Counted from the first letter of the stretch, positions 1-11,637 are shown. The stretch: DNA of 45,202 nucleotides from Candidatus Humimonas hydrogenitrophica (GCA_947581615.1 CANPVD010000096.1:1-45202); one strand, 5' to 3'. Notes: a model not told the origin generated them from the letters alone. Program-made: numbers and translations.

Positions 1-360
1 GCCGCGAAGGCCGAAGCGGAGCAGGCCGAAGCGGAGCAGGCCGAGGTCGAGGACGCCGAGGCGGGAGACGAAGAGTCTTCCGTGGAAGCCGAGGCCGAGG
101 TGGAGGAGCCGGAAGCCGAAGTGGAGGCCGAGCCGGAAGCCGAAGCGGAGGCCGAGCCGGAAGCCGAAGCGGAGGCCGAGCCGGAAGGCGGAGCGGAGGC
201 CGAGCCGGAAGCCGAAGCGGAGGCCGAGCCTGAAGCCGAAGCGGAGGCCGAGCCCGAGGACGAGGCCGACGAGCCCGAGGACGAAGCGGACGAGCCCGAG
301 CCGGAAGAGGCTGGGGAGACGGAGGAGTCCGAAGAGGACGAGGAGCGGGACGAGGACTGA
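1..360 (+). CDS. C-terminal acidic tail of a truncated protein
   Basis: The reading frame is open from base 1 to the stop at 358-360, so this is the 3' end of a gene that begins outside the window. A GTG at 82 exists but has no reason to be the start. All of the visible 119 residues are low-complexity: Ala/Glu with Pro, then Asp/Glu-rich, strongly acidic, ending in a DED motif. No domain can be recognised. Such tails occur on several ribosomal and translation-associated proteins of GC-rich bacteria, but nothing here identifies the parent protein. Confidence 0.6.
   Translation, partial: AAKAEAEQAEAEQAEVEDAEAGDEESSVEAEAEVEEPEAEVEAEPEAEAEAEPEAEAEAEPEGGAEAEPEAEAEAEPEAEAEAEPEDEADEPEDEADEPEPEEAGETEESEEDEERDED
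127..246 (+). repeat. five tandem 24-bp units encoding AEPEAEAE
   Basis: Five head-to-tail 24-bp units (127-150, 151-174, 175-198, 199-222, 223-246) differ by only a few bases; the third carries a Gly-Gly variant. A degenerate continuation with GAGCCCGAGGACGA units follows from 247 to about 291. They lie inside the acidic tail and keep the frame, so copy number could vary without breaking the protein. Confidence 0.85.
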
Positions 361-382
361 GCTTCCCGCCTCGAGTCCCGTG

Positions 383-2371
383 ATGGTGGGCGGGCGACCG
401 GGAGGGGCGCTCCGCGTGGCCTGGCCGTTCGCCGTGGCCGCGCTGGTCGCGTGGCTGATGGGTGGATGCGCGCCGGGCGCCGTCGGCGGGGGGCCTCCAC
501 CGGGCCCCTCCGGGCCGGCCGGGGCGGGCCCTCGGGCGGAAGCCGCGCCACCGCCCGCCGGGTCTCTCGAACGCGTCGATCGCCTGTTGGCGGCCGGCCG
601 AGCCGATTCGGCCGCTCTCCTTGCCGATTCCCTCTACTTCGTGTGGCGTCCCCATCCCGACATGGCCGATCGCGCGGCTTCGGCCCTGTGGCGCGAGGCC
701 GGGGCGCTTCAACGCGCGGGACGACCCCGCGCCGCGGCCGCACGCCTCCGCGAGATCCTGGGCCGGTATCCCCGCGCGCACGAAACCCGGGACGCCGTGC
801 GGCTGCTGGCGGCCCTCGATGTCGACCTCGTGCGGGATCCCTCGGCGGCCGCCGTTCTCCTGGCCCACCCCGACGCTGTCGACGACGCTGCCCGCAAGCT
901 CCTGAGGACGGCAGCGGGCCACATGTCGGGGGCGGAGCTGGAATCCATCCTCGAGGGTGGACGGCCCGTTAGAACCGCGGAAGACGCGGGGCGAGCCACC
1001 CCGGGTCGCGAGCGGGACCGGGCGGTACTCCTCGCCGCTCTGGCCCGGGACCTGGCTCGCTCGGGCCGGACCGATTCGGCCGGCCGCGTGGCGGCCGCGG
1101 TGCTGCGTGGCTCGGCCGACTCCCCGGAGCGGGACGTGGCGAGTGCGGTGCAGGAGGGCCGGATCGCCGCGGTGCATGGCCCCCTCCTCCTCGGCGCGCT
1201 GTTCACGACCTCCGGTCGATTCGCCGCCGTGGGCGGCTGGCTTCGAGAGGGCGTCGACCTGGCCCTCGAGGAGGCTTCGGCGAGCGGAGGCCCGGAAGTC
1301 CAGGTGGAGAGCCTCGACGAGGGCGACGATCCGGCGGTCGTGCCTGGACTGGTGCAACGGCTCGAGGGCGCCGGTGTCGTGGCGATTCTCGGCCCCGTGC
1401 GCTCGCGGGCCCTGGCGGCCGCCGCGGCCGCCCGCCGCGACCCCGGACTGCTTCTCCTGAGCCCCACCGCCACGGACGCCCTTCGGGGCTCGAACGGTGG
1501 GTCCGGCCTGGATGCCTATGCGCTGTGGGACCGGACCCGTCGCCAGGTGGACGCGGCCCGCGACCTGGGCCGGTGGATGGGCTCGACCGTGAGGCTGGGC
1601 GTCTCGGCCACCCTGTACGCTCGGGATCCTGAAGGCATCGAGGCGGCCCTGGCGTATCGCGCCGGGCTGGGAGCCGGCGCCGGAACGGTGGCCTCGGAGG
1701 CCTTCGACCCGGATTCGACCACCTTTCGGGGTCCGATCGCGCGCGTGGGCGCGTTCGAGCCGCGCGGCGTGTTCGTGGCGGGGGGAGGGCCGAGCACGAT
1801 CCTGCAGCTCGCGCCCCAGCTGTCGTATTTCGGGGCCCGCGACGTGCTGGTCGCGGGCGGCCCGACGTGGGCTCAACCGGAGGTCGTGCGGCGCCTCGAG
1901 CCCAGTCCGACGCAGGAACGCATCGTGGCCACCTTCCTGGACTGGACGGACCGGGAATCCGGCTGGAGTCGATTTCGAGCGGCGTATGAGACGAAATACC
2001 ACAAGTCGCTTGGCAACAACGTTGTACCGGCTCTTGGATACGACGCGGCAAAGCTGGTGCTGGCGGCTCTGCCCGACGAGCCCGTGCCGCACCCACGCGC
2101 CACGGCGCGGGCGCTGGCCCGGCTCACGAGGCTCGAGGGCGCGACGGGGACGCTGACGCCGGACGCGACCGCTGGCACCGTGGCCCGCGCCACGCTGATC
2201 CGCCGGCTGGACGAGCGCCGGCTGGCCCCGGCCGACCCGGACTCTGTTCGGGCGTGGCTGGACAGGAGCGGCTTCCTGGAGGCCGCCGGTCTGCGGCGGC
2301 AGCGCGCGGCGGCCAGGGAGGCGGTCCGGAGGTTCGCCGCCGACACCACGAGGGGAGGCAGACGGCCGTGA
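383..2371 (+). CDS. periplasmic-binding-type lipoprotein (Peripla_BP_6 / LpoA-like)
   Basis: Encodes a 662-residue exported lipoprotein. Residues 10-28 form a hydrophobic signal with lipobox LMGGC (lipidated Cys29), then a Pro/Gly linker. Residues about 50-260 are Ala/Arg-rich helices like a TPR region with the pattern seen in outer-membrane assembly lipoproteins. About 265-620 resembles a type I periplasmic-binding fold ([32 protein letters not shown]). The order helical repeat plus binding-protein domain recalls penicillin-binding-protein activator LpoA, or a branched-chain amino acid receptor. No permease genes lie nearby, so transport is not supported. GTG at 380 is an alternative start. 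Its stop overlaps the GTG of the carboxyltransferase gene. Confidence 0.7.
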   Translation: MVGGRPGGALRVAWPFAVAALVAWLMGGCAPGAVGGGPPPGPSGPAGAGPRAEAAPPPAGSLERVDRLLAAGRADSAALLADSLYFVWRPHPDMADRAASALWREAGALQRAGRPRAAAARLREILGRYPRAHETRDAVRLLAALDVDLVRDPSAAAVLLAHPDAVDDAARKLLRTAAGHMSGAELESILEGGRPVRTAEDAGRATPGRERDRAVLLAALARDLARSGRTDSAGRVAAAVLRGSADSPERDVASAVQEGRIAAVHGPLLLGALFTTSGRFAAVGGWLREGVDLALEEASASGGPEVQVESLDEGDDPAVVPGLVQRLEGAGVVAILGPVRSRALAAAAAARRDPGLLLLSPTATDALRGSNGGSGLDAYALWDRTRRQVDAARDLGRWMGSTVRLGVSATLYARDPEGIEAALAYRAGLGAGAGTVASEAFDPDSTTFRGPIARVGAFEPRGVFVAGGGPSTILQLAPQLSYFGARDVLVAGGPTWAQPEVVRRLEPSPTQERIVATFLDWTDRESGWSRFRAAYETKYHKSLGNNVVPALGYDAAKLVLAALPDEPVPHPRATARALARLTRLEGATGTLTPDATAGTVARATLIRRLDERRLAPADPDSVRAWLDRSGFLEAAGLRRQRAAAREAVRRFAADTTRGGRRP

Positions 2372-3918
2372 CGATGCGCGAGAGGCTCCAGGAGCTCGAG
2401 GAGCGCCGGCGGGAGGCCGAGCGGGGAGGCGGGGAGGCCCGGCTGGAGCGACAGCACGGGAAAGGGAAGCTCAGCGCCCGGGAGCGGCTGGACGTGTTGC
2501 TCGACCCGGGCTCTTTCGTGGAGTTCGACAGGTTCGTCGAGCATCGCTGTCACGACTTCGGTCTCAACGAGGAGCGCTATCCGGGTGACGGGGTGGTCAC
2601 GGGCTACGGCACGGTGGACGGCCGGACGATCTACGTGTTCAGCCAGGACTTCACGGTGTTCGGCGGGTCCCTGTCCGAGGCGCACGCCGAGAAGATCGTG
2701 AAGATCCTGGAGCTGGCCACCCGGAACGGGATACCGGTCGTGGGCCTGAACGACTCCGGGGGAGCCCGCATCCAGGAGGGCGTGGCGTCGCTGGGCGGGT
2801 ACGCCGACATCTTCCTGCGGAACACGCTGGCCTCGGGGGTCGTCCCGCAGATCAGCGCGATCCTGGGTCCATGCGCGGGGGGGGCGGTGTACTCGCCGGC
2901 CATCACCGACTTCATCTACATGGTCGAGGGGATCAGTCACATGTTCGTGACCGGCCCCAGCGTCGTGAAGACGGTGACGCACGAGGAGGTGAGCTTCGAG
3001 GAGCTGGGTGGGGCGGGCGTGCACGCGTCGAAGTCCGGCGTGGCCCACTTCGTCCATCGGACCGAGGTGGAGGCACTGCGGGGAATCCGTCGCCTGCTCT
3101 CCTTCCTCCCGTCCAACAACGCGGAGGCGCCGCCCGCTCGCGCCACGGAGGATCCCACGGACCGTGCCGAGGAGGAACTGCTCGAGATCGTCCCCGACCG
3201 CCCCAACCAGCCCTACGACATGCACCGGGTCATCGAGCGGATCGTGGACGACGGGGACTTCCTGGAGATCCACGAACGCTACGCGGGCAACTTGCTGGTC
3301 GGCTTCGGGCGCCTCGGCGGCCGAGCGGTGGGGATCCTGGCCAACCAGCCAGCGGTACTGGCGGGCGTGCTGGACATCGATGCGAGCCTCAAGGGCGCGC
3401 GCTTCGTGCGCTTCTGCGATGCCTTCAACTTTCCGATCGTGACCTTCGAGGACGTCCCGGGCTTCCTGCCTGGCGTGACCCAGGAACACGGGGGGATCAT
3501 CAAGCACGGGGCCAAGCTCCTGTATGCCTACTGTGAGGCCACGGTGCCCAAGCTGACCGTGATCACCCGCAAGGCCTACGGCGGGGCTTACGACGTCATG
3601 GCCTCCAAGCATATCCGGGGCGATCTCAACCTGGCGTGGCCGACGGCCGAGATCGCCGTCATGGGTCCCAAGGGCGCGGTGGAGATCCTGCACCGCAGGG
3701 AGATCGAGGAGGCGGCTGACCCCGAGGCCCGCACGGCGGAGCTGGAGGGGTCGTTTCGACGGGCGTTCGCCAACCCGTATCTGGCCGCGGCCCGCGGCTA
3801 CCTGGACGACGTGATCGACCCGCGGGAGACGCGGGCCAGGCTCATCTCGGGGCTGTCGATGCTGGCGGACAAGCGTGATCGCAATCCGCCCAAGAAGCAC
3901 GGCAACCTGCCTCTGTGA
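2368..3918 (+). CDS. pccB: acyl-CoA (propionyl-CoA) carboxylase, carboxyltransferase beta subunit
   Basis: A 516-residue carboxyltransferase that moves the carboxyl group from carboxybiotin to an acyl-CoA, most likely propionyl-CoA because methylmalonyl-CoA mutase follows in the same run. Length and motifs fit the PccB family: N-terminal [19 protein letters not shown], the acyl-CoA site [15 protein letters not shown], the oxyanion-hole [12 protein letters not shown], and the C-terminal biotin-side half with [17 protein letters not shown] and [10 protein letters not shown]. The start GTG at 2368 has GGGGAGG nine bases upstream and overlaps the preceding stop as GTGA; ATG 2374 is possible. Acetyl-CoA specificity cannot be excluded by eye. 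Confidence 0.92.
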   Translation: MTMRERLQELEERRREAERGGGEARLERQHGKGKLSARERLDVLLDPGSFVEFDRFVEHRCHDFGLNEERYPGDGVVTGYGTVDGRTIYVFSQDFTVFGGSLSEAHAEKIVKILELATRNGIPVVGLNDSGGARIQEGVASLGGYADIFLRNTLASGVVPQISAILGPCAGGAVYSPAITDFIYMVEGISHMFVTGPSVVKTVTHEEVSFEELGGAGVHASKSGVAHFVHRTEVEALRGIRRLLSFLPSNNAEAPPARATEDPTDRAEEELLEIVPDRPNQPYDMHRVIERIVDDGDFLEIHERYAGNLLVGFGRLGGRAVGILANQPAVLAGVLDIDASLKGARFVRFCDAFNFPIVTFEDVPGFLPGVTQEHGGIIKHGAKLLYAYCEATVPKLTVITRKAYGGAYDVMASKHIRGDLNLAWPTAEIAVMGPKGAVEILHRREIEEAADPEARTAELEGSFRRAFANPYLAAARGYLDDVIDPRETRARLISGLSMLADKRDRNPPKKHGNLPL

Positions 3919-3927
3919 CCCGGGTCG

Positions 3928-4650
3928 ATGCCGGGCTACCACTGGGTCCCCGCGTCCCTTCAGGGACGGCTCCTGGACCGGGAAGCGAAGCGGGACCGTG
4001 CGCGCCTCGAGCACGACGTGACGGAGCTGGCGGCGGCCCTGGACTCGGTGCGAGAGACGTCGGCCGAGGTGGACGCCACCTACCGCAGCTTCGTCGAGCT
4101 TCCCGAGGCGGACCCGGTCATGGCCGCCTCACCGGAGCTGGCCCGCTTCCTCCTGGCCTGGTGCCGCTGCCGACGGCCGCGGCGCATCGCCGACCTCGGC
4201 TCGGGCTTCAGCTCCTGGCTGTTTCGCTGGTGGGCGGCCGCGGAGCCGGACGAAGTCACGGTGGTGTCGGTGGACGACGACCCGGCCTGGCTCGAGCGCT
4301 CGCGCGCCTTCGCGGCGGACCGCGGGCTGGAAGGAGGCGACTTCCGGGGCTGGCGAGCGTTCAGGGCGGGCTCGGAGGCCTTCGACCTCGTCCTGTGGGA
4401 CTACGGCGACATCCGCACCCGGGCCGAGCGACTTCCGGAGGTCCTGAGGCGCGTGCGAGAGGGCGGCGCGCTGGTGTGTGACGATGTCCACAAGCACCGG
4501 GTGTGGAGGGCGGCCCGAAGTTGCGCCGGGGCGGCCGGGATCGAGACGTACAGCCTCAGGGCGTACACGCTCGACCGCTGGGGCCGCTACGCGTGGCTGG
4601 CCCGGCTCGCAGAACGGGGCGCGGGCGGGATCGGAAGGAGATCGGCGTGA
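3928..4650 (+). CDS. class I SAM-dependent methyltransferase, substrate unknown
   Basis: A 240-residue protein. Residues about 1-60 are charged and helical; a Rossmann-type methyltransferase core begins near residue 87 with IADLGSGFSSWL (motif I, SAM-binding), followed by VVSVDDDPAWLE (acidic end of strand 2) and FDLVLWDYGD (motif IV). No target-recognition domain is visible. It is set tightly between the carboxyltransferase gene (nine bases) and the biotin carboxylase gene (4-base overlap), so it is cotranscribed with them, but no role in propionate metabolism follows from that. It could act on a small molecule or a lipid. Confidence 0.7.
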   Translation: MPGYHWVPASLQGRLLDREAKRDRARLEHDVTELAAALDSVRETSAEVDATYRSFVELPEADPVMAASPELARFLLAWCRCRRPRRIADLGSGFSSWLFRWWAAAEPDEVTVVSVDDDPAWLERSRAFAADRGLEGGDFRGWRAFRAGSEAFDLVLWDYGDIRTRAERLPEVLRRVREGGALVCDDVHKHRVWRAARSCAGAAGIETYSLRAYTLDRWGRYAWLARLAERGAGGIGRRSA

Positions 4651-6158
4651 GCGGCCTGCGGCGTGTCCTCATCGCCAACCGCGGGGAGATCGCGGTGCGG
4701 GTCATCCGGGCTTGCCGGGAGCTCGGCATCGAGACCGTGGCCGTCTACTCCGACCCGGACCGTCTGGCCCCCCACGTGCGGCTCGCCGACCGGGCCGTGC
4801 TCGTCGGACCGGCCCCGGCCTCGGAGAGCTACCTGGACGTCGGGAGGCTGCTCGAGGCGGCACGGCGGACGGGCGCCGACTCGGTGCACCCCGGCTACGG
4901 ATTCCTGGCCGAGAACGCGTCCTTCGCGGGCCTTGTCGAGGACGCCGGTCTGGTGTGGATCGGACCGCCGCCGAACGCCATCGCGGCCATGGGCGACAAG
5001 ACGGAGGCGCGCGAGCGCATGCGTTCGGCTGGCGTCCCCGTGATTCCCGGATCGGAGGGTGCCCTGGACGACCCCGATGCGGCGCGGGAGGCCGCCGATC
5101 GGATCGGCTACCCCGTCATGCTCAAGGCCGCGGCCGGAGGCGGCGGCAAGGGCATGCGCGTCGTTCGCGCGGCGGGCGAGTTCGAGTCCGCCTTCCGCGG
5201 CGCTCGCAGCGAGGCCGGGCAGGCCTTCGGCGACGAGCGCGTCTACCTGGAGCGGTTCCTGGACGCCCCGCGGCACATCGAGATCCAGGTCCTGGCGGAC
5301 GCCCACGGCCGGACGGTGCACGTTGGGGAGCGCGAGTGCTCGATCCAGCGTCGGCACCAGAAGCTCATCGAGGAAGCTCCTTCCCCCGTGGTGGACGCGG
5401 AGCTTCGGGAGCGGATGGGCCGCGTGGCCGTGGCCGCTGCGGAGGCGGTCGGCTACCGTAGCGCCGGAACGGTGGAGTTCCTCTTCCAGGATGACGAGTT
5501 CTTCTTCCTGGAGATGAACACACGCATCCAGGTCGAGCATCCGGTGACCGAGCTCGTCTGGGAGGTCGACCTCGTGCAGGAGCAGCTCCGTATCGCGGGC
5601 GGTGACCCCATCCTGTGGCAGGCACCGGACGAAGCGCCGCGTGGACACGCGGTCGAGTGCCGGATCGGTGGGGAGGATCCGTTCGCCGGCTTCCTGCCCT
5701 CGGCGGGCCGGGTGGTCGACCTGGAGGTGCCGTCGGGACCGGGCGTGCGCTGGGATGGCGGCATCGAGCCCGGCTTCGAGGTCGGACTCCACTACGACCC
5801 GCTGCTCGCCAAGCTCCTCGTGCACGCTCCCACGCGCGAGGAGGCCATCGATCGGATGGCCCGGGCACTCGACGAGCTCGAGGTCGTGGGTCTGGCCACC
5901 AGCGCTCCCTTCCACCGGGCGGTGATGAGGGAGCCCGACTTCCGGGCCGGCCGGCTCTCGATCCGCTACGTGGAGGAGCACGCGGACCTGCTGCGCGAGC
6001 CGCCGAATGCCGATACCCTGCGGGCGGTAGCCGCCGCCGCGGCCCTGCTCGAGGAGGAGCGTCGGCAGGGGGCGCACCCTCGCACCGCCGCTGGTACGGG
6101 ATCGGCCGACGGTGCGGCTGCGCGCTCGGCGTGGCAGCGGACGTTCGATCCCCTGTGA
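4647..6158 (+). CDS. accC: biotin carboxylase subunit of acyl-CoA carboxylase
   Basis: A 503-residue ATP-grasp biotin carboxylase that carboxylates carrier-bound biotin with ATP and bicarbonate. Visible signatures: the N-terminal VLIANRGEIAVRVIRA, HPGYGFLAENA, the glycine-rich ATP loop KAAAGGGGKGMR, ERFLDAPRHIEIQV, and the catalytic EMNTRIQVEHPVTE. It stops after the biotin carboxylase C domain (HYDPLLAKLLVHAPTREEAI), so it lacks the biotin-carrier domain of a standard PccA chain; that domain is encoded at 7462. The GTG start has AAGGAG six to seven bases upstream and overlaps the preceding stop (GTGA). Other biotin carboxylases (AccC, PycA) share the motifs; context favours propionyl-CoA carboxylase. 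Confidence 0.92.
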   Translation: MSGLRRVLIANRGEIAVRVIRACRELGIETVAVYSDPDRLAPHVRLADRAVLVGPAPASESYLDVGRLLEAARRTGADSVHPGYGFLAENASFAGLVEDAGLVWIGPPPNAIAAMGDKTEARERMRSAGVPVIPGSEGALDDPDAAREAADRIGYPVMLKAAAGGGGKGMRVVRAAGEFESAFRGARSEAGQAFGDERVYLERFLDAPRHIEIQVLADAHGRTVHVGERECSIQRRHQKLIEEAPSPVVDAELRERMGRVAVAAAEAVGYRSAGTVEFLFQDDEFFFLEMNTRIQVEHPVTELVWEVDLVQEQLRIAGGDPILWQAPDEAPRGHAVECRIGGEDPFAGFLPSAGRVVDLEVPSGPGVRWDGGIEPGFEVGLHYDPLLAKLLVHAPTREEAIDRMARALDELEVVGLATSAPFHRAVMREPDFRAGRLSIRYVEEHADLLREPPNADTLRAVAAAAALLEEERRQGAHPRTAAGTGSADGAAARSAWQRTFDPL

Positions 6159-7465
6159 AGACCACGGGGGGCGAGTCGGCGGTGCATCGGCTCCTCGATC
6201 TCGCCATCGAGTCGGTGGCCGCCGGCGGAGACGGCGTGGCCCGCGAGCCGGAGGGTCGCGTGGTCTTCGTGCCGTCCGCGGCCCCGGGCGACCGGGTGCG
6301 CGTCCGGGTGATGGAGGACCATGCGTCGTACCTGCGAGCCCGGCTCGAGGCGGTACTGGAGCCGGGCCCGGGCAGGGTTTGGCCGTCGTGTCCCTACTAT
6401 GGGGCGTGTGGCGGGTGTCGGCTCCAGCACCTGGCGCCGGCGACACAGCTCGAGGCCAAGCGGGTCATCGTCCAGGACGCGCTGCGCCGGATCGGGAGGC
6501 TGGAGCTCGAGGTGCCTCCGGTGTGGGCCGAGGGGCCCCGCCTCGGCTACCGCAACCGTATCACGCTGACCGTTCGCCGTGAGACGGGTGGACGGGTGCG
6601 GGCCGGATATCATGCCCAGGGCGCCCCGGAGGTCCTGGTGGACGTCGCCGACTGCCCGCTGTCCGAGCGGGCGGTCGGTGACGCCTGGCGCGCCGTGCGC
6701 TCGAACTGGGGCGCGGCCGCCCGACGCCTCCCCGGCGGCGAGGAGGTCCGCCTGACGGTGCGGGCCTCGGCCCGCGGCGGCACGGCCGTCGTGGTCGACG
6801 GAGGTCGACCCGATTCGCCCGGGGATCCGGCGGCACTCGCGGAGTCCGTTCCCGGCCTGGTATGCCTGGCGTGGCGGCCGGCGGGGAAGAGGCTCCGTGT
6901 CGTGGCCGGCGAGCCCGTCTTCGACGAGCGGTGGCAGGGCTTCGATCTGGAGCTCGGTCCCGAGACCTTCCTGCAGGTGAACCGGCGCGCGGCCGAGGCC
7001 ATCGAGCGTTCGCTGGACGAGGGCCTTGGGGAGGTGGCCGGTCTCCGCATCGTGGACCTGTACGGCGGCGTCGGGACGAGGGCCATGCGCTGGTCCCTGC
7101 GGGGAGCGGAGGTGGCCTCCTGCGACGCCGACCGGAATGCCGTGGCGGCGGGCCGTGCCGCCGCGGCCCACTACTCCGCCGAGGTGGACCTGCGCGCGGC
7201 GAGAGTCGAGGAGGTGGTCGACGCGCTCCTGCCAGCCGACGTCGTGGTGGTCAATCCCCCACGGCAGGGGCTGTCCCGTGAGGTGACCGGGATCCTCCGG
7301 GAGGTTCGTGCCCGCCGTCTCGCATACGTCAGCTGCGACCCGGCCACGCTGGCCCGGGACCTGGTCCGTCTCGGGGAGGGCTGGCGGGTCACGCGGGTGG
7401 AGGCCTTCGACGCGTTTCCGCAGACGGCCCACGTCGAGACGCTGGCGTGGCTGGAGGCCGCATGA
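6155..7465 (+). CDS. TrmA/RlmD-family RNA (uracil-C5)-methyltransferase
   Basis: A 436-residue class I methyltransferase that makes 5-methyluridine in 23S rRNA or tRNA. Domain order: N-terminal TRAM-like beta barrel (about 10-70), [4Fe-4S] cysteines Cys79, Cys85, Cys88 (CPYYGACGGC) and a later Cys near 166, then the SAM core IVDLYGGVGTRAM, VVNPPRQG (motif IV, near 367) and catalytic YVSCDPAT (near 394). Target site cannot be told from sequence. The GTG start overlaps the biotin carboxylase stop; GTG 6182 is an in-frame alternative with a better purine stretch upstream. The gene separates biotin carboxylase from biotin carrier, an odd place for an RNA-modification gene. Confidence 0.88.
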   Translation: MKTTGGESAVHRLLDLAIESVAAGGDGVAREPEGRVVFVPSAAPGDRVRVRVMEDHASYLRARLEAVLEPGPGRVWPSCPYYGACGGCRLQHLAPATQLEAKRVIVQDALRRIGRLELEVPPVWAEGPRLGYRNRITLTVRRETGGRVRAGYHAQGAPEVLVDVADCPLSERAVGDAWRAVRSNWGAAARRLPGGEEVRLTVRASARGGTAVVVDGGRPDSPGDPAALAESVPGLVCLAWRPAGKRLRVVAGEPVFDERWQGFDLELGPETFLQVNRRAAEAIERSLDEGLGEVAGLRIVDLYGGVGTRAMRWSLRGAEVASCDADRNAVAAGRAAAAHYSAEVDLRAARVEEVVDALLPADVVVVNPPRQGLSREVTGILREVRARRLAYVSCDPATLARDLVRLGEGWRVTRVEAFDAFPQTAHVETLAWLEAA

Positions 7466-7967
7466 AGTACTTCGTCACCATCGGGGAGGAGAGGCTCGAA
7501 ATCGAGCTGGGCTCCGGGGGCGCGACGTTCGGGACCGGAGAGACCGTGCCCGTCGAGCTCGCCGCCGTGCCCGGGACGGCCCTGCGGCACCTGCTGCTCG
7601 GCGATGAGGGGTGGCGACTCACGGCCGTCCGGGAGGAGGACGGCTGGACGCTCAGCACGCGGGGGCGACGCTTCCGGGTCCGGATCGAGGACGAGCGCAC
7701 CCACGCCATACGGGAGCTGTCGGGCGTCGAGGGGTCCGACGAGGGGCCGAAGGAGCTGCGCGCGCCGATGCCGGGCCTGGTGGTGAGGGTGCTGGTCGAA
7801 GCCGGACAGGAGGTGGAGCGCGGGGACGGCCTGGTGGTCATGGAGGCCATGAAGATGGAGAACGAGCTCCGGGCCGACGCGGCGGGCCGCGTGTCCGAGA
7901 TCCGGGTCCAAGAAGGCGCCACGGTCGCGCAGGGCCAGGTCCTGGTGACCCTCGAGGCCGAGGGCGC

Positions 7968-7971
<4 letters not shown>
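7462..7971 (+). CDS. biotin carboxyl carrier protein of acyl-CoA carboxylase
   Basis: A 169-residue carrier. Residues 1-90 form a beta-rich linker domain of the kind that precedes the biotinyl domain in acyl-CoA carboxylase alpha chains. Residues 98-167 are a biotinyl/lipoyl hammerhead with MEAMKMEN; Lys131 is the residue that would be biotinylated. It supplies the part missing from the biotin carboxylase at 4647, so the alpha chain is split in two. ATG overlaps the preceding stop (ATGA), with GGAGG just upstream; the next gene also begins in a 4-base overlap. Confidence 0.9.
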
Positions 7972-9626
<1,655 letters not shown>

Positions 9627-9632
9627 GAGCTC

Positions 9633-9902
9633 ATGCCGACCTACGAATATCGTTGCACGGCGTGCGGACACGCGTTCGAGCGCTTTCAGAAGATCAACGA
9701 CCCGCCGGTGAGGGTCTGCCCGGAGTGCGGGGAGAAGGCCGTGGAGAAGCAGATCTCGTCCGGTGCGGGCCTCCTGTTCAAGGGCCCGGGCTTCTACGCC
9801 ACCGACTATCGGTCTCCCGGCCCCGGCGCGAGGCCGGGGACGAGTGACTCGGAGGGGAAGAGCAAGCCGTCCGAATCCGGGGGCGCGACCCCGAATGAGT
9901 GA
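9633..9902 (+). CDS. FmdB-family zinc ribbon protein
   Basis: An 89-residue protein with the FmdB N-terminus MPTYEYRCTACGHAFE and two CxxC knuckles (CTAC and CPEC) that should bind one zinc. The tail from about residue 50 is Gly/Pro/Ser-rich and looks disordered. Family members were named as regulators of formamidase genes, but that role is not established for most of them. AGGAGCTC lies just upstream. Its last eight bases overlap the argS start. Confidence 0.85.
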   Translation: MPTYEYRCTACGHAFERFQKINDPPVRVCPECGEKAVEKQISSGAGLLFKGPGFYATDYRSPGPGARPGTSDSEGKSKPSESGGATPNE

Positions 9903-11637
9903 GGCCCGGCCGGGCGGCCCCGTCATCGACCCGATGGCGGAACCGTGGCGGCGGCTGGCAGAGGCCGTCGGCCGTGCCGCGCGCGCCGTGGGCGCCCCCG
10001 ACGACTTCCGTGCCGCGCTCGAGCGTCCCCGGGATCCCGCACACGGCGACGTGGCCTCCAACGCCGCTCTCGTTCTCGGCGGTCGCATGGGGAGGCCGCC
10101 CCTGGACGTTGCCGAAGCCATCCGCGCCGCGCTCCACGACGCGGGGGCGCCCGTGGCCTCCGTCGAGGTCGCCGGCCCGGGCTTCCTCAACTTCCGCTTC
10201 GACGACTCCGTGTACTGGGATGGGCTCGCGGCGATTCTGCGGGCGGGCCGGCGCTTCGGACGCCGGTCCGCCGCCGAGCCCCTCAGAGTCAACGTGGAGT
10301 TCGTGTCGGCCAACCCGACCGGTCCGCTACACGTGGCGCATGGACGTGGCGCCGCGCTGGGCGACGCGGTGGCCAGCTTGCTCGAGTGGACCGGACACGA
10401 GGTCGTCCGCGAGTACTACGTGAACGACGCGGGCCGCCAGATCGATCTGCTGGGTGCCTCCGTCGAGGCACGCTACCAGGAGCTCCTGGGCCGGGACTCG
10501 GCGATCCCGGAGGGGGGCTATCACGGGGCCTACGTGCGGGAACTGGCCGTGCGACTGAGGGACGAGGCCCAGCCAGGTGCGCTGCAGGCGATGGGTCCCG
10601 ACGAACGTGCGACATGGTTCGCGGAGCGTGCCTCGGCGCTACTGCGGCTCGAGCACGAGGAGGACCTGGCCGCGTTCGGCGTTCGCATGGAGACCTGGAG
10701 CCAGGAGAGCCGGCTGTACGCGGGGGGCGCCATCGAAGGTCTCCTCGATCGCCTCGCCGAGGCCGAACTCACCTACGAGGACGACGGTGCCACCTGGCTC
10801 GCCACCAGCCGCTTCGGGGACGAGAAGGACCGGGTGCTGGTGAAGAGCGACGGCAGCTACACCTACTTCCTGCCCGACATCGCGTATCACCTGGACAAGG
10901 CGGAGCGCGGCTTCGATCGGGCCATCGACGTGTGGGGGGCCGATCATCACGGTCACGTCGCCCGGATGAAGGCCGCCCTGGAGGCCCTCGGACTGCCGCC
11001 CGACTTCCTCGAGGTGCTGATCCTGCAGCTCGTGACCGTGATGCGGGGAGGCGAGGAGGTCCGCATGAGCAAACGGGCCGGGACGTTCGTGACGCTTCGC
11101 GAGCTGTACGATGAGACGGGGCCGGACGTTGCGAGGTACTTCTTCCTCATGCGACGCGCGGAGGTGCCGCTGAGCTTCGACCTCGACCTGGCCCTGGACC
11201 GTTCCGACGCGAATCCCGTCTACAAGGTCCAGTACGCGCACGCCCGCATGTGCTCGGTGTTCGCGCGTGGCGGCGTCGACCCGGGCGGGATCGATCCTTC
11301 GTCCGAGGATCTGTCGCGACTCGGAACGGAGCACGAGCGGGCCCTGGCCCGTACGCTCGCGCGCTTTCCCGAGGTCGTGGACGCGGCCGCGGCGGCCCGG
11401 GCCCCCTACCAGGTGTGTGGCTACCTCGAAGAGGCGGCGGGGCTCGCCAACGCCTGGTATCACACTGGGAACCAGGACCCGTCGCTCCGTGTGCTCGCCG
11501 AAGGCCCGGCGCGTGCCGGTCGACTGGCGCTGGCCCGGGCCGTCCAGGTCACGCTCCGCAACGGACTGGAGCTCCTGGGACTGTCGGCCCCGGAGCGCAT
11601 GGAGCGTCAGGACGACGACGAAGAGGAGGAGCGGTGA
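9895..11637 (+). CDS. argS: arginyl-tRNA synthetase
   Basis: A 580-residue class Ia synthetase that charges tRNA-Arg. The N-terminal additional domain (about 15-110) is followed by the HIGH-type motif in NPTGPLHVAHGRG (near 140-151), the characteristic REYYVNDAGRQIDLLG, the KMSKS-type MSKRAGTFVTL (near 391), and an alpha-helical anticodon-binding C-terminus with VQYAHARMCSV. Length is normal. It is one of the essential housekeeping genes that anchor this run as chromosomal. ATG 9895 is preferred because it precedes the conserved N-terminal region and lies in the fmdB-like overlap. Confidence 0.96.
   Translation: MSEARPGGPVIDPMAEPWRRLAEAVGRAARAVGAPDDFRAALERPRDPAHGDVASNAALVLGGRMGRPPLDVAEAIRAALHDAGAPVASVEVAGPGFLNFRFDDSVYWDGLAAILRAGRRFGRRSAAEPLRVNVEFVSANPTGPLHVAHGRGAALGDAVASLLEWTGHEVVREYYVNDAGRQIDLLGASVEARYQELLGRDSAIPEGGYHGAYVRELAVRLRDEAQPGALQAMGPDERATWFAERASALLRLEHEEDLAAFGVRMETWSQESRLYAGGAIEGLLDRLAEAELTYEDDGATWLATSRFGDEKDRVLVKSDGSYTYFLPDIAYHLDKAERGFDRAIDVWGADHHGHVARMKAALEALGLPPDFLEVLILQLVTVMRGGEEVRMSKRAGTFVTLRELYDETGPDVARYFFLMRRAEVPLSFDLDLALDRSDANPVYKVQYAHARMCSVFARGGVDPGGIDPSSEDLSRLGTEHERALARTLARFPEVVDAAAAARAPYQVCGYLEEAAGLANAWYHTGNQDPSLRVLAEGPARAGRLALARAVQVTLRNGLELLGLSAPERMERQDDDEEEER

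Noticed and set aside
1873-4014. 713-codon open frame on the minus strand
   Set aside because: Antisense to the lipoprotein and pccB; no recognisable domain.
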